64,000 nt of DNA, taken from the NCBI RefSeq assembly GCF_002836255.1, contig NZ_PJAU01000057.1, positions 62,001-126,000 of the forward strand, in the 5' to 3' direction. The number at the start of each line of letters is the position of its first letter. The stretch's first letter is position 1. This document shows positions 28,874 to 40,320 of the stretch, in pieces. This DNA comes from Colwellia sp. 75C3 (lineage in GTDB: Bacteria; Pseudomonadota; Gammaproteobacteria; Enterobacterales; Alteromonadaceae). The notes below the pieces were generated by a model that saw only the letters and a list, made by a program, of their open reading frames with translations, was not told the DNA's origin and did not search any database. A program made the translations under genes and the position numbers.

Positions 28874-30154
28874 GTGGAGCAGTTAACATTAAACCCAATA
28901 GATAAAATTAATGGTGAGATATTTTTACCAGGTTCAAAAAGTTTATCTAATCGTGCATTGCTAATTGCAGCGTTAGCGAATGGCGTAACAAAAATTACTA
29001 ATTTATTAGTTAGTGATGACATTAACCATATGTTAGATGCGTTAAAAATTCTTGGTATTGAATATACCTTAAGTGATTGTGGCACAGAGTGTACAGTCAT
29101 CGGCAATAATGGCTTTTTTAATGCTAAAGAGCCATTGGAATTGTACTTAGGTAATGCAGGTACCGCTATGCGTCCATTATGCGCTGCACTTGCAGCGAGT
29201 GAAGGCGAATTTATCTTAACTGGCGAACCACGAATGAAAGAGCGACCTATTGGACATTTGGTTGATGCTTTAGGTCAGCTTGGTAGCGATATAGAATACT
29301 TGGAAAATAAAGATTACCCACCGGTAAAAATTAAAGGTAAAGCGTTAACTGGTAATACAGTGTCCATTGATGGGTCTATCTCAAGTCAATTTTTAACTGC
29401 TATTTTGATGATTGCACCTTTATTAGAAACTGATACCACAATAGTAATTGAGGGTGAATTAGTTTCCAAGCCTTACATTGATATTACACTCGATATTATG
29501 TCTAGATTTGGTGTCAATGTTCAAAACAATGATTATAAGTCTTTCAGTGTTAGTGGCAATCAGTCATATCAAGCACAAGACAAATATATGGTGGAAGGTG
29601 ATGCATCTTCTGCGTCATATTTCTTAGCGGCTGCCGCAATTAAAGGTGGTCAAGTTACTGTGCATGGTGTTGGTAAACTCAGTGTTCAGGGAGATAAGCA
29701 TTTTGCCGATGTGCTTGAGAAAATGGGCGCAGAAGTTCATTGGAATGATGAGTCAATCACCGTTATAGGTAAGCCGTTAACTGCAGTAGATATGGATATG
29801 AATCATATTCCGGATGCGGCCATGACTATTGCTACCACAGCACTTTTCGCAACGGGCACAACAACGATTAGAAACATATATAACTGGCGTGTTAAAGAAA
29901 CAGACCGATTAAATGCGATGGCTACGGAATTAAGAAAAGTTGGCGCAGAGGTTGTTGAAGGTGAAGATTATATTTCAATCACCCCACCAAAATCCCTTAT
30001 ACATGCTGAAATTGATACCTATAACGACCACAGAGTCGCTATGTGTTTCTCTCTTGTTGCTTTGGGCAATACACAGGTAACGATTAATGATCCTAAGTGT
30101 ACGGCCAAAACTTTTCCTGACTATTTTGATAAGTTAGCGCAAGTATCTTGCTAA
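28874..30154 (+). CDS. aroA: EPSP synthase (3-phosphoshikimate 1-carboxyvinyltransferase)
   Basis: A 426-residue shikimate-pathway enzyme. It begins (GTG)[26 protein letters not shown], aligning with E. coli AroA from the first residues, so the GTG at 28874 is chosen over an in-frame TTG inside serC. SD AGAGGA is 10 bases upstream. Active-site segments [25 protein letters not shown] and the late NDHRVAMCF are present. The class I-type GNAGTAMRP loop suggests a glyphosate-sensitive enzyme. Confidence 0.95.
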   Translation: MEQLTLNPIDKINGEIFLPGSKSLSNRALLIAALANGVTKITNLLVSDDINHMLDALKILGIEYTLSDCGTECTVIGNNGFFNAKEPLELYLGNAGTAMRPLCAALAASEGEFILTGEPRMKERPIGHLVDALGQLGSDIEYLENKDYPPVKIKGKALTGNTVSIDGSISSQFLTAILMIAPLLETDTTIVIEGELVSKPYIDITLDIMSRFGVNVQNNDYKSFSVSGNQSYQAQDKYMVEGDASSASYFLAAAAIKGGQVTVHGVGKLSVQGDKHFADVLEKMGAEVHWNDESITVIGKPLTAVDMDMNHIPDAAMTIATTALFATGTTTIRNIYNWRVKETDRLNAMATELRKVGAEVVEGEDYISITPPKSLIHAEIDTYNDHRVAMCFSLVALGNTQVTINDPKCTAKTFPDYFDKLAQVSC

Positions 30155-30219
30155 TTATGTTACAGAATAATATTTTTACGCGATTTCATATCAAACGGAT
30201 TAATTTATTAGTCAGCTTA

Positions 30220-30316
30220 GAGCTACATTAGCGAGCTTAAAACAAGTAAAATGAGTTAAACATAGTTAGTCTATCTTTCATTCATTTTGTGATGTTATCA
30301 GTTTGCTAATGAGCTC
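30220..30316. repeat. imperfect palindromic element after aroA
   Basis: GAGCTACATTAGC at 30220 is matched in inverted orientation by GCTAATGAGCTC at 30305-30316, and the inner arms (AAGTAAAATGAG, TTCATTCATTTTGTGATG) also pair loosely, giving a long interrupted hairpin. It directly abuts the second element that follows. No coding content. Confidence 0.5.
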
Positions 30317-30327
30317 CCAAAGGGTGA

Positions 30328-30413
30328 GTTTAAAAGGCTTACATGCGACGTTATTGATTTTGAGAAGGGAGTAACCATTCTCTTCAATCAATGCCTTGCC
30401 TCTAAGCCTTTTA
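30328..30413. repeat. inverted-repeat element, copy 2 (upstream of cmk)
   Basis: An 86-bp element with terminal inverted repeats TTTAAAAGGCTTA and TAAGCCTTTTAA. Read on the minus strand its interior contains AAGGCATTGATTGAAGAGAA continuing TGGTTACTC and AATCAATAACG, the same blocks and order as in the element at 9285-9418. The termini differ between copies but keep inverted symmetry, which suggests structure, rather than exact end sequence, is conserved. Confidence 0.68.
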
Positions 30414-30506
30414 ATTCTCGCTAAGTGATAAATAAATTAGTCCGATTGGTATTACGATATAAATCCCGTATAATTGCGCCGATTTTCGATGTTAGGAGAA
30501 AGATTT

Positions 30507-31187
30507 ATGCAGGAAAGCAATCCGGTTATCACCATTGACGGCCCTAGTGGCGCAGGTAAAGGGACAGTTGCTAGAATAGTTGCAGACCAATTGGGTTGGC
30601 AACTTCTCGATAGTGGCGCTATTTATCGTGTCTTAGCCGTAGCAATTCAGCATCATCAACTTGCTTTAGATGATGAAGAAGCTCTTATCCCTATGGCTGC
30701 TCATCTTGATGTTCAATTTGAAATTAATAGCCAAGGCGAAAGTAAAGTTATTTTAGAAGGCGAGAATGTTACCGATATTATCCGCACTGAAGAAGTGGGT
30801 GAGTTAGCATCAAAAGTAGCTGCATTCCCGCGTGTTAGAGAAGCACTACTACGAAGACAGCGCGCTTTTAGTGTTAGTCCCGGCTTAGTTGCTGATGGAC
30901 GTGATATGGGCACGGTCGTTTTCACACAAGCACCCGTTAAAGTATTTTTGACTGCTAGTGCAGATGAACGGGCACAAAGAAGATTTAATCAGTTGAAAGA
31001 GAAGGGGATTGATGTTAAAATCGGTCGCCTTTTGGACGACATACGTCAACGAGATGAGCGTGATCAAAACCGCAAGGTTGCTCCACTTATCCCGGCAGAA
31101 GGAGCGTTAATTATTGATTCCACTGACATTTCTATTACAGAAGTCGTTAATGAAATCCTTACTTTTGCCAATGGCAAATTAACGTAA
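30507..31187 (+). CDS. cmk: cytidylate kinase
   Basis: A 226-residue CMP/dCMP kinase. The P-loop GPSGAGKGT is at about residues 12-20, then LDSGAIYR and [15 protein letters not shown] 30507 follows TAGGAGA by 7 bases and gives the usual length; a longer in-frame start at 30474 has no comparable site. It is followed by rpsA with no terminator between, the conserved cmk-rpsA order. Confidence 0.95.
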   Translation: MQESNPVITIDGPSGAGKGTVARIVADQLGWQLLDSGAIYRVLAVAIQHHQLALDDEEALIPMAAHLDVQFEINSQGESKVILEGENVTDIIRTEEVGELASKVAAFPRVREALLRRQRAFSVSPGLVADGRDMGTVVFTQAPVKVFLTASADERAQRRFNQLKEKGIDVKIGRLLDDIRQRDERDQNRKVAPLIPAEGALIIDSTDISITEVVNEILTFANGKLT

Positions 31188-31339
31188 AACTAACAGCTTT
31201 ATGCTAGCGAAATCATTAATACCAGCTAGTATTAAAGAACTTTTAATAGAAAGCCTACTGTACGGACACACTGGGCATACTTAATAACCCCATGAAACAA
31301 TGACGTTGACTGGATTAATAGCTGAGTTTATAACAAGTT

Positions 31340-32998
31340 ATGGAAAATTTTGCGCAACTTTTTGAAGAAAGTTTAAAAGAAATCGAAACACGTCCGGGTT
31401 CAATCATCCGCGGAACAATCGTAGCCGTTAACAAAGACAATGTAATTGTTGATGCTGGCTTAAAATCTGAGAGTGTTATCTCAATTGATCAGTTTAAAAA
31501 CGCTGCTGGTGAAGTTGAAGTAGTTGTTGGTGATGAAATTGACGTAGCCTTAGATGCAACAGATGATGGTTTCGGTGAAACTATTCTATCTCGTGAAAAA
31601 GCTAAACGTCACGAAGCATGGCAAGTGCTTGAAAAAGCATACGAAGAAAAAGAAACTGTTATCGGTGTTATCAACGGTAAAGTTAAAGGCGGTTTCACTG
31701 TTGAAGTTAGCGATATCCGTGCTTTCTTACCAGGTTCTTTAGTAGATGTTCGTCCAGTACGTGACACTGCTCACCTTGAAGGCAAGCCTCTAGAATTTAA
31801 AGTTATTAAGCTTGATCAAAAGCGTAATAACGTAGTAGTTTCTCGTCGTGCTGTAATTGAAGCTGAAGGCAGCGCAGAACGTGATGAATTACTTGAGTCA
31901 TTAGCAGAAGGCCAAGAAGTTAAAGGTATAGTTAAGAACCTTACTGACTACGGCGCATTTGTTGACTTAGGCGGCATTGATGGTTTATTACATATCACAG
32001 ATATGGCTTGGAAACGCGTTAAGCACCCAAGTGAAATCGTAAATGTTGGCGATGAAATACAAGTTAAAGTATTGAAATTCGATCGTGAGCGCACTCGTGT
32101 GTCTCTAGGTATGAAGCAGTTAGGCGAAGATCCATGGGTAGCAATTGCTAACCGTTACCCAGAAGGTTCTAAACTTTCTGGTCGCGTAACTAACTTAACT
32201 GACTACGGTTGTTTCGTTGAAATCCAAGAAGGCGTTGAAGGTTTAGTTCACGTTTCTGAAATGGATTGGACTAACAAAAACATCCACCCATCTAAAGTTG
32301 TTAACTTAGGTGACACAGTTGAAGTACTAGTATTAGAAATTGACGAAGAACGTCGTCGTATTTCTCTAGGTCTTAAACAGTGTATTGCTAACCCTTGGGA
32401 AGAGTTTGCTAAAAACTTCAACAAAGGCGACAAAGTATCTGGTAAAATCAAGTCAATCACTGACTTTGGTATCTTTATCGGTCTTGACGGCGGCATTGAT
32501 GGTTTAGTTCACTTATCTGATATTTCATGGGCTGGCGGTGAAGAAGCTGTTCGTGATTATAAGAAAGGCGATGAAATCGACGCTATCGTTCTTCAAGTTG
32601 ACCCAGAACGTGAGCGTATCTCGTTAGGCGTTAAACAAGCTGAAGACGACCCGTTCAATATGTATCTTGCAGATAAGAAAAAAGGTGCTATTGTTAACGG
32701 TAAGGTAACTGAAGTTGATGCTAAAGGCGCAACTATCTTGTTAGCTGAAAGTGTTGAAGGTTACCTTCGTGTTAGCGACATTTCTGTAGAACGTATCGAA
32801 GATGCATCTACAGTATTAAAAGTTGGTGACGACGTTGAAGCTAGATTTATGGGTGTGGATCGTAAGAACCGTACTATCAGTCTATCTATCAAAGCAAAAG
32901 ATCAAGCTGATGAACGTGAAGCAATGGATAACCTAAACCAAGTTGAAGAAACTGGTTTAAGTGCTATGGCTGCAGCGTTTAAAAACGCTAAAAACTAA
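31340..32998 (+). CDS. rpsA: 30S ribosomal protein S1
   Basis: 552 residues with six S1/OB repeats (for example [83 protein letters not shown]). It binds mRNA leaders on the 30S subunit. No good Shine-Dalgarno precedes the ATG (ATAACAAGTTATG), as in E. coli rpsA, where a structured leader and S1 itself control translation. Codon use is visibly biased to highly expressed codons. Confidence 0.97.
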   Translation: MENFAQLFEESLKEIETRPGSIIRGTIVAVNKDNVIVDAGLKSESVISIDQFKNAAGEVEVVVGDEIDVALDATDDGFGETILSREKAKRHEAWQVLEKAYEEKETVIGVINGKVKGGFTVEVSDIRAFLPGSLVDVRPVRDTAHLEGKPLEFKVIKLDQKRNNVVVSRRAVIEAEGSAERDELLESLAEGQEVKGIVKNLTDYGAFVDLGGIDGLLHITDMAWKRVKHPSEIVNVGDEIQVKVLKFDRERTRVSLGMKQLGEDPWVAIANRYPEGSKLSGRVTNLTDYGCFVEIQEGVEGLVHVSEMDWTNKNIHPSKVVNLGDTVEVLVLEIDEERRRISLGLKQCIANPWEEFAKNFNKGDKVSGKIKSITDFGIFIGLDGGIDGLVHLSDISWAGGEEAVRDYKKGDEIDAIVLQVDPERERISLGVKQAEDDPFNMYLADKKKGAIVNGKVTEVDAKGATILLAESVEGYLRVSDISVERIEDASTVLKVGDDVEARFMGVDRKNRTISLSIKAKDQADEREAMDNLNQVEETGLSAMAAAFKNAKN

Positions 32999-33057
32999 TA
33001 TTCCTTAACCGGAAATAGTTTTACTTTGCAATGGTGCTGTAATTAATACAGCAGGTG

Positions 33058-33105
33058 AAAAGAGTATTTATCACTATAGTGGTGATACTCTTTTCTTATT
33101 TTTAA
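33058..33105 (+). terminator. rpsA terminator
   Basis: AAAAGAGTAT..ATCAC, TATA loop, GTGGTGATACTCTTTT followed by CTTATTTTT: a long stem with U-rich tail just downstream of rpsA. Confidence 0.85.
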
Positions 33106-33190
33106 CGCCATTGGCGGAGCCAATTTTTACTATTATTTTTATATTAATTAGTAAAGTTGCGCGGTGCTAGGTAAATACTGAGAGGTCAAA

Positions 33191-33478
33191 ATGACTAAGT
33201 CAGAACTTATTGAGAAATTAGCAGATAAATTAAGTCATTTATCCGCTAAAGAAGTGGAAAAATCTATAAAAGAAATTTTGGAATTAATGGCGCAATCCTT
33301 GTCAAAAGGAGAGCGTATTGAAATTCGAGGTTTTGGTAGTTTTTCATTGCATTATCGCGCTCCACGAGTTGGTAGAAATCCAAAAACTGGTGAATCGGTT
33401 GAGTTAAGCGGTAAATACGTTCCTCACTTTAAGCCGGGTAAAGAGTTACGTGAAAGAGTTAATCTTTCTGTAGCATAA
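33191..33478 (+). CDS. ihfB: integration host factor beta subunit
   Basis: A 95-residue DNA-bending protein of the HU/IHF family. It has [32 protein letters not shown] and the beta-arm [10 protein letters not shown], which carries the intercalating proline. It sits after rpsA as in other gammaproteobacteria, here with its own leader after a terminator. SD GAGAGG precedes the ATG. Confidence 0.96.
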   Translation: MTKSELIEKLADKLSHLSAKEVEKSIKEILELMAQSLSKGERIEIRGFGSFSLHYRAPRVGRNPKTGESVELSGKYVPHFKPGKELRERVNLSVA

Positions 33479-33508
33479 ATTGCAAAGCTAACTAAAAAAT
33501 TAGATAAT

Positions 33509-33540
33509 AAACGGCATGTTAACCATGCCGTTTTTTTTTG
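33509..33540 (+). terminator. ihfB terminator
   Basis: AAACGGCATG, TTAAC loop, CATGCCGTTT then a run of T: strong intrinsic terminator. Confidence 0.88.
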
Positions 33541-33560
33541 GCATAATTTTATAAAGGCCG

Positions 33561-33812
33561 ATGATAGTGCGATTATATTTAACACTCTTTTTTATTTTAG
33601 TTTTACTGGCGGTAGCATTTATTTTTGGTAGCCAAAATGACCAATTACTCACTTTAAACTATTTAGTAGCGCGCACAGAAATAACAGTGGCTGCTGCCGT
33701 GAGTTTATTTACCGGCTTGGGTTTCCTTTTAGGCTTATTAGTCACTATTCTTTGGCGTATAGTACGAAAAAGTAAAAAGGCACTCGCGAAAAACAAATCC
33801 CAGGAAAAATAG
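33561..33812 (+). CDS. lapA: LPS assembly protein LapA (YciS)
   Basis: An 83-residue inner-membrane protein with two hydrophobic helices (about 3-23 and 42-65) around the QNDQLLTLNYLVA segment and a basic cytoplasmic tail. The family works with LapB in controlling LpxC turnover and lipopolysaccharide assembly. It lies 49 bp before lapB. The identification rests on topology, the GSQNDQ motif and gene order. Confidence 0.88.
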   Translation: MIVRLYLTLFFILVLLAVAFIFGSQNDQLLTLNYLVARTEITVAAAVSLFTGLGFLLGLLVTILWRIVRKSKKALAKNKSQEK

Positions 33813-33861
33813 TTTCAACGCTACTTTTCTACTTAACATATAACTTGTCTCAAGAGCTCTA

Positions 33862-35031
33862 ATGATTGAATTACTCTTTTTATTATTACCCGTTGCCATG
33901 GCTTATGGCTGGTTTATGGGTCGTAATAGCATTAAACAAAACCAACAAATTGCTAAGCAAGATTTATCAATAAAATACTCGACGGGCTTAAATTACTTAT
34001 TATCTAATCAACAAGATAAAGCCATCGACTCATTGCTTGATGCTTTGAAAGTAGAAGACGATAGTGTAGAAGCACATTTCGCAATGGCTAATTTATTCCG
34101 CAAACGTGGCGAATTAGACCGCGCATTAAAAGTCCATGAACACCTTGTTAGACTTAACCATTTGCCAACTAAAGATAAACAGCAAGCTGTCTTTGAGTTA
34201 GGAAAAGATTTCCTTAGCGCGGGGTTGTATGACCGTGCTGAAACAATGTTTACAAAATTATTAAAATCAAAAGACTATGGTCTAAAATCTATAACTTACC
34301 TATTGAAAATTTTTCAATCCACAAAAGATTGGCAGCAGGGCATAGATAGACAAAAGCTGATTGTTAAATATGACGATAAACGCTCATTGCACACACTAGC
34401 GAACTTTTATTGTGAATTAGCAACAACGGCTTTTGAAAAAGATCAATTTATAGAAGTAATTGAACTACTAGAACAAGCACTGATACTCGATCCCAATTCA
34501 TGTCGTGCTAATTGGCTGATGGCAAAAATTTATGAAAACCACCAGCAATGTGAATTAGCGGCTAAGTGTTATCAAGCTATTTATCATCAAGATAATGAGT
34601 TCTTTCCAGATGTGATTGAACCCATGTTAGCTTGTTATACACGATTAGATGAACTGGATGAATTCTATGCCTTTATTAAAAAGGTTTATGATGAAACAGC
34701 TAGTTCGAGCGCCTTAATTTGTTATCTAAGTCATGTCGAACAAAAGCATGGTAAGAAAAAAGCGATAGAGTTTATGTTGTCAGCATTAAAACGCAGACCA
34801 ACTATTCGAGGCTTTGAACACTTCGTTAATATGCAAATCAACCAAGTACAAGTTGATGTCAATGATGATAGCTTAGACTTAATTAAAGAATTAATTGGTG
34901 AATATTTGAAAGTTAAACACAGGTATGATTGCCGTAGTTGTGGTTTTAATAGCCAAATACATTACTGGTCTTGTCCGTCCTGTCATGAATGGGAACAGCT
35001 TAAGCCTATTCGAGGTCTAGAAGGGGAATAA
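33862..35031 (+). CDS. lapB: LPS regulatory TPR protein LapB (YciM)
   Basis: A 389-residue protein. An N-terminal membrane anchor covers about residues 2-18, tandem TPR repeats run from about 43 to 340 (for example NYLLSNQQDKAIDSLLDAL, VEAHFAMANLFRKRGELDRAL), and the C-terminal rubredoxin-like metal site has CRSCGF and CPSC. LapB recruits LpxC to FtsH for degradation and balances LPS and phospholipid synthesis. Gene order lapA-lapB-pyrF is conserved. Confidence 0.94.
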   Translation: MIELLFLLLPVAMAYGWFMGRNSIKQNQQIAKQDLSIKYSTGLNYLLSNQQDKAIDSLLDALKVEDDSVEAHFAMANLFRKRGELDRALKVHEHLVRLNHLPTKDKQQAVFELGKDFLSAGLYDRAETMFTKLLKSKDYGLKSITYLLKIFQSTKDWQQGIDRQKLIVKYDDKRSLHTLANFYCELATTAFEKDQFIEVIELLEQALILDPNSCRANWLMAKIYENHQQCELAAKCYQAIYHQDNEFFPDVIEPMLACYTRLDELDEFYAFIKKVYDETASSSALICYLSHVEQKHGKKKAIEFMLSALKRRPTIRGFEHFVNMQINQVQVDVNDDSLDLIKELIGEYLKVKHRYDCRSCGFNSQIHYWSCPSCHEWEQLKPIRGLEGE

Positions 35032-35148
35032 TAATCCCTTTCGTTGTTGTAAAACACAAGAGCTACATCGAAAGTACTCACTGACTATCGTCAGCTCCGT
35101 GCTTTCTCTTTGCTCTTGCACTTTACAACGTTGAAACGAATCATTATT
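35030..35148. repeat. long imperfect hairpin element between lapB and pyrF
   Basis: Outer arms: CGTTGTTGTAAAACACAAGAGC (35043-35064, shown here as two parts CGTTGTTGTAAAA and CACAAGAGC) and its inverted counterpart GCTCTTGCACTTTACAACG (35112-35130), extended outwards by AATAAT/ATTATT. An inner hairpin is GAAAGTA..CTGAC/GTCAG..TGCTTTC. It starts at the lapB stop, so it may act as the lapB terminator or RNA stabiliser, or be a mobile palindromic element. It is not the same family as the 9285/30328 element. Confidence 0.55.
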
Positions 35149-35291
35149 AGTTTCAAGAGCTACCAATAGCAAACTTATTATACTTCTCGATATTTAATTC
35201 GGGAATTAACTTATTGTCATTCCCGAACTTCCCATGTGAACTCTCTACATGGAAAGGTCGGAAACTATTGTATTAAAAAACAGGAAATCCC

Positions 35292-35987
35292 ATGAACGAT
35301 CCAAAAGTAGTAGTCGCGCTAGACTTTGATAACAAAAATGATGCCTTATCCTTTGTTGATAAGATTGAGCCAACTGATGCTCGTTTAAAAGTTGGCAAAG
35401 AGATGTTCACTTATTTTGGTCCTGAATTTGTTAAGCAACTAACTGGTAAAGGTTTTGATGTTTTTCTTGATCTAAAATTTCATGACATTCCTAATACGGT
35501 AGCAAAGGCAGTTACCGCTGCTGCGGACTTAGGTGTTTGGATGGTGAATGTCCATGCCAGTGGTGGTATGCAAATGATGAGTAAAGCTAAGCAGGCACTT
35601 GATGGTTACGGGCAAGATGCACCACTGTTAATTGCTGTCACCGTGTTAACTAGCATGAATGAAGCCGATTTACGTGGTTTAGGTATTAATAAAACACCAG
35701 CCGAGCAAGTGGACTTCTTAGCGAGTTTAACCAAGCGAAGCGGTTTAGATGGTGTGGTTTGCTCTGCGTGGGAAGCTGAACAATTAAAGAGAGATTTAGG
35801 GAAAGAATTTAAACTGATAACCCCAGGTATAAGACCAGCTGGCTCTGCGCTAGATGACCAACACCGTATTATGACACCTAAAGAAGCTATGGATGTTGGT
35901 GTTGACTATTTGGTGATCGGACGTCCAATTACTAAAGCTGTTGACCCTCAACTTGTATTGCAACAAATTAATGCTTCAATTAGTTAA
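35292..35987 (+). CDS. pyrF: orotidine 5'-phosphate decarboxylase
   Basis: A 231-residue TIM-barrel enzyme of pyrimidine synthesis. It has [12 protein letters not shown], the catalytic [11 protein letters not shown] (Asp-Lys-Asp network) and [17 protein letters not shown] near the phosphate site. ACAGGAAATCCC precedes the ATG. It ends before a bidirectional terminator shared with the convergent gapA. Confidence 0.96.
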   Translation: MNDPKVVVALDFDNKNDALSFVDKIEPTDARLKVGKEMFTYFGPEFVKQLTGKGFDVFLDLKFHDIPNTVAKAVTAAADLGVWMVNVHASGGMQMMSKAKQALDGYGQDAPLLIAVTVLTSMNEADLRGLGINKTPAEQVDFLASLTKRSGLDGVVCSAWEAEQLKRDLGKEFKLITPGIRPAGSALDDQHRIMTPKEAMDVGVDYLVIGRPITKAVDPQLVLQQINASIS

Positions 35988-36033
35988 TTCATAGGCTATA
36001 GGTAGTAGTGAGTTAGTTAAAAAAAAGACAAAA

Positions 36034-36061
36034 AAAAGCTAGATTTAAATCTAGCTTTTTT
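36034..36061. terminator. bidirectional terminator pyrF/gapA
   Basis: AAAAAGCTAGATTT / AAATCTAGCTTTTT is a perfect palindrome with A- and T-runs on both sides, placed between the convergent genes pyrF and gapA. Confidence 0.88.
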
Positions 36062-36075
36062 GTTTCTATAGCGTT

Positions 36076-37128
<1,053 letters not shown>

Positions 37129-37336
37129 TTAATACAAGCTAAAGATGGCTTTTATGACTAAAAAGTTTCAGTTTTATTGTGTTATGTTGACTTAATTACT
37201 AAAGTTTCCACCTGTAGATTAATTATTTTTGCATTTTGTATAATACTTCTTAAATAGCATGGTAGAATGCGCGAAATTTTGAATAATAGTCAACAGACTT
37301 AGACTATTGACCTTATCTGACATAGGATAAATATTT

Positions 37337-38869
37337 ATGACACAAGATAAAATATTGTGTGACATCGGCTTTATTGGCCTAGGTGTTATGGGTAAAAACC
37401 TGGTGCTTAATTTAGCTGATAATGGCTATAATATTGCAGCTTTCGATTTAAGTGATGAAAAAGTTCAAGCAGTTATTGCACAAGATGAGGTAGAAAACTC
37501 TACTGATATACCACGTGTTTATGGCTGTTCATCTTACACTGAATTGTTATCGCAACTTAAAGCACCACACCTCATTGTATTAAGTGTTCCTGCGGGAGCC
37601 CCTGTTGACCAAGTTTGTGAAAATCTTATTGGTGCAGGTATTCAGCCAGATGATATTATAATTGATACAGGTAATAGCCTGTGGGTTGATACAGTCGCTA
37701 GAGAGAAGAAGTATAAAAGTAACTTCTTATTATTTTCTTCTGCCGTTTCAGGTGGAGAAGTTGGCGCACGTTTTGGCCCTTCACTAATGCCAAGTGGCTC
37801 TCCTTATGCCTGGGCTCGAGTTAAACCTATTTGGGAAGCTATTGCCGCTAAAGTTGATACTGCTACGGGTAAGCCAATAGAGCGTACTCAGCCAGGACAA
37901 GTTATCACTGATGGTGAACCTTGTGCTGCATATATTGGTCCAGCCGGAGCTGGCCATTATGTTAAAATGGTTCACAACGGTATTGAATATGCGGATATGC
38001 AAATTATCTGTGAAGCCTATCATGTGTTGAAATCAGGTCTTAACTTAACCTGTGATGAAATAGCAGACATTTTTTCTCAATGGAATAATGGCCCGTTAGA
38101 TAGTTACTTGATGGAAATATCAGTCGAAGTACTACGTCATAAATCAGCTGATACCAATACACCACTGGTTGAGTTGATTTTAGATAAAGCAGGGCAAAAA
38201 GGTACTGGTCTTTGGACTGCTATGAGTAGCTTAGAAGTGGGTTGTCCAGCACCGACTATTGCTCAAGCGGTTTATGCTCGTTCTATCTCTTCATTTAAAT
38301 CGCTTAGAACTGAGGCTTCATCATTACTTGGTGGACCACAGCAATCACCTTTGTCGTCAGAAGAGCAGCAGCAAGTTATTGAGCAATTACATGATGCAAT
38401 GTACTGCGCTAAAATTTGTGCTTACGCGCAAGGTTTCCAGTTAATGAAACTTGCGGCTAAAGAACATGGTTGGACATTAGATTTTGCAAGCATTGCTAAA
38501 ATTTGGCGCGCAGGTTGTATCATTCGAGCTGCCTTTTTGCAGTCAATAGCTAACGCTTACGAACGTAATGAAGATTTAGATAACCTATTGCTTGATGACT
38601 TTTTTGTTAAAGAACTAAACAGTCGTCAACAAAACTGGCGCAAGGCTATTTGTCATGCAACAATGCAAGGTGTACCTATAGGCGCGTTGTCTTCTTCACT
38701 TGCTTATTATGACTCAATACGCAGCGAAACATTACCGGCTAATTTATTGCAAGGTCAACGAGATTATTTTGGTGCTCATACCTTTGAACGCATAGATAAA
38801 GCTTCAGGTAAAAAATACCATGTAGAATGGTCAACAGATGAAAGAAAAACCATTCTAGTTGATGGTTAA
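37337..38869 (+). CDS. gnd: 6-phosphogluconate dehydrogenase, decarboxylating
   Basis: 510 residues. The NADP-binding start is IGFIGLGVMGKNLVLNLADNG. Substrate-site segments are VSGGEVGARFGPSLMPSG and GPAGAGHYVKMVHNGIEYADMQ (catalytic Lys in HYVKMVHNGIEY). A long all-helical C-terminal domain follows. It performs the oxidative pentose phosphate step to ribulose 5-phosphate and yields NADPH. The sequence is somewhat longer than E. coli Gnd (468) and lies 13 bp before msrB. Confidence 0.93.
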   Translation: MTQDKILCDIGFIGLGVMGKNLVLNLADNGYNIAAFDLSDEKVQAVIAQDEVENSTDIPRVYGCSSYTELLSQLKAPHLIVLSVPAGAPVDQVCENLIGAGIQPDDIIIDTGNSLWVDTVAREKKYKSNFLLFSSAVSGGEVGARFGPSLMPSGSPYAWARVKPIWEAIAAKVDTATGKPIERTQPGQVITDGEPCAAYIGPAGAGHYVKMVHNGIEYADMQIICEAYHVLKSGLNLTCDEIADIFSQWNNGPLDSYLMEISVEVLRHKSADTNTPLVELILDKAGQKGTGLWTAMSSLEVGCPAPTIAQAVYARSISSFKSLRTEASSLLGGPQQSPLSSEEQQQVIEQLHDAMYCAKICAYAQGFQLMKLAAKEHGWTLDFASIAKIWRAGCIIRAAFLQSIANAYERNEDLDNLLLDDFFVKELNSRQQNWRKAICHATMQGVPIGALSSSLAYYDSIRSETLPANLLQGQRDYFGAHTFERIDKASGKKYHVEWSTDERKTILVDG

Positions 38870-38882
38870 AGGCTAAAAATTT

Positions 38883-39260
38883 ATGAAAAATGATGATCAT
38901 TATAAAGACAAATTAACCGATGCAGCTTTCAAAGTATGTCGGTTAGCGGCAACTGAACAACCTTTTAGCGGTATTTATAATGATCATTGGCAGCAGGGCA
39001 CTTATCATTGTGCCTGCTGTGAACAGCCTTTATTCAATAGTGAGAGTAAATTTAATGCGGGCTGTGGCTGGCCAAGTTTTTCTTCGGCTGTTGAAACTAA
39101 AGTTGCTTACAAATCAGATGATTCACATCTAATGCAACGTGTAGAAATTCAATGTGCAGCTTGCGATTCTCATCTTGGTCATGTCTTTGATGACGGTCCA
39201 CAACCTACCGGTAAACGCTATTGTGTGAATTCACTTAGCTTGAAATTCCAAGCAGAATAA
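38883..39260 (+). CDS. msrB: peptide-methionine (R)-S-oxide reductase
   Basis: A 125-residue MsrB. Two CxxC zinc pairs (Cys43/46 and Cys91/94), catalytic Cys114 in GKRYCVNS, and CGWPSF with a possible resolving Cys61 are present. It repairs the R-form of methionine sulfoxide with thioredoxin. It starts 13 bp after gnd, an NADPH-producing enzyme, and may be co-transcribed. Confidence 0.94.
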   Translation: MKNDDHYKDKLTDAAFKVCRLAATEQPFSGIYNDHWQQGTYHCACCEQPLFNSESKFNAGCGWPSFSSAVETKVAYKSDDSHLMQRVEIQCAACDSHLGHVFDDGPQPTGKRYCVNSLSLKFQAE

Positions 39261-39326
39261 ACTCACCTCATTTAGTAAAGAATAGCGAATAGTGCCTATT
39301 CTTTACTTTCATTCGTTTTATAGTGA

Positions 39327-40166
39327 TCAGTAATTAGGGCTACTAAATTGGCCTGATTCAATTTTAGCTAGGGTAGTGCTAGCGACTTTATCTAGAAATT
39401 CTGCGTCCAATGTTTTTGCTTGTTGATAGCTATTGAGGCTAGTCTCGATCATTTCATCGGGTTCATCTTGTAATAGCTGATAAGTGCGTAACCAAATATA
39501 TGCCTGCTTATATTGTTTTTTCTTAGCAAAGATTGTTACTAGTGATTGTAATATTTCAGGGGAGAGTTCACTTCCCGGTTGATGTAGTTCAAGCGCGTGG
39601 TATAACAACCCCAATGTCTTTTTACTGTTTCGCTTTATGTAATATGTCGCTAAATGAAACTGTGCGGTTGAGTTTTCGAGAACGGGATCCCCTTCTAATT
39701 GGAGGAAATTTTCTAAAGCCAAGTCGTTAGACTCTCTTGACCAATGATAATAAAGAAGGTGGGGGTGCTTAGAGTTAGCGCTTTGCTCAGTCAACTGTGA
39801 TAACTGAGCTTTAGCCTTCAACAAATTATCTTTTCTAAGCGTTGTTTTTTCTTTTAATTTTTTGTGTTGGATTTGAGAAGCCAATGACATACATTTTATA
39901 TAACCTTCATAAGCAATAAGTAATTTATACTTATCTGCATCAAAATTGTTGTTTTTGACTTTTATTCGATTCGTTGCAACGTCTATCCGTTGAACTTTAC
40001 ACCAACTATCTTTGCCGAATTCATTACATATCTCTGCATTTTCACTGCAAAGTTGCTTTAAATTAACATTGTTATCGCAACCATTGAGAATAAGTACACA
40101 TAATACTGCTCCAAACTTAACGGTATAGGAGGATTTAAGCTGTTTTATTTTTCTAAAATTAATCAT
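39327..40166 (-). CDS. lipoprotein with helical repeats, DUF2989-like
   Basis: 279 residues. The N-terminal signal ends in a lipobox-like LNGCDNN (about residue 30), and Cys-containing segments (LCSENAEICNEFGKDSWCKVQRI) follow. The rest is alpha-helical with TPR-like pairs (AQFHLATYYIKRNSKKTLGLLYHALEL). This fits the DUF2989 lipoproteins of Alteromonadales and Vibrionales as I recall them; function unknown. ATG 40166 is used; a TTG four codons upstream is possible. No clear SD. Confidence 0.75.
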   Translation of the reverse strand: MINFRKIKQLKSSYTVKFGAVLCVLILNGCDNNVNLKQLCSENAEICNEFGKDSWCKVQRIDVATNRIKVKNNNFDADKYKLLIAYEGYIKCMSLASQIQHKKLKEKTTLRKDNLLKAKAQLSQLTEQSANSKHPHLLYYHWSRESNDLALENFLQLEGDPVLENSTAQFHLATYYIKRNSKKTLGLLYHALELHQPGSELSPEILQSLVTIFAKKKQYKQAYIWLRTYQLLQDEPDEMIETSLNSYQQAKTLDAEFLDKVASTTLAKIESGQFSSPNY

Positions 40167-40320
40167 AAAAAATACCAAAAAGTTTTTTGTAACCTATAGA
40201 GAAATCTTTCATACTCAATTACAATACGCCAGTAAATGTACTCTCAACTAGCTATTATTGTATTTAGTACCCTATGATAATAGCCTAATGTTTAATTGAC
40301 TGAAATAAAAGGTTTAAGTA

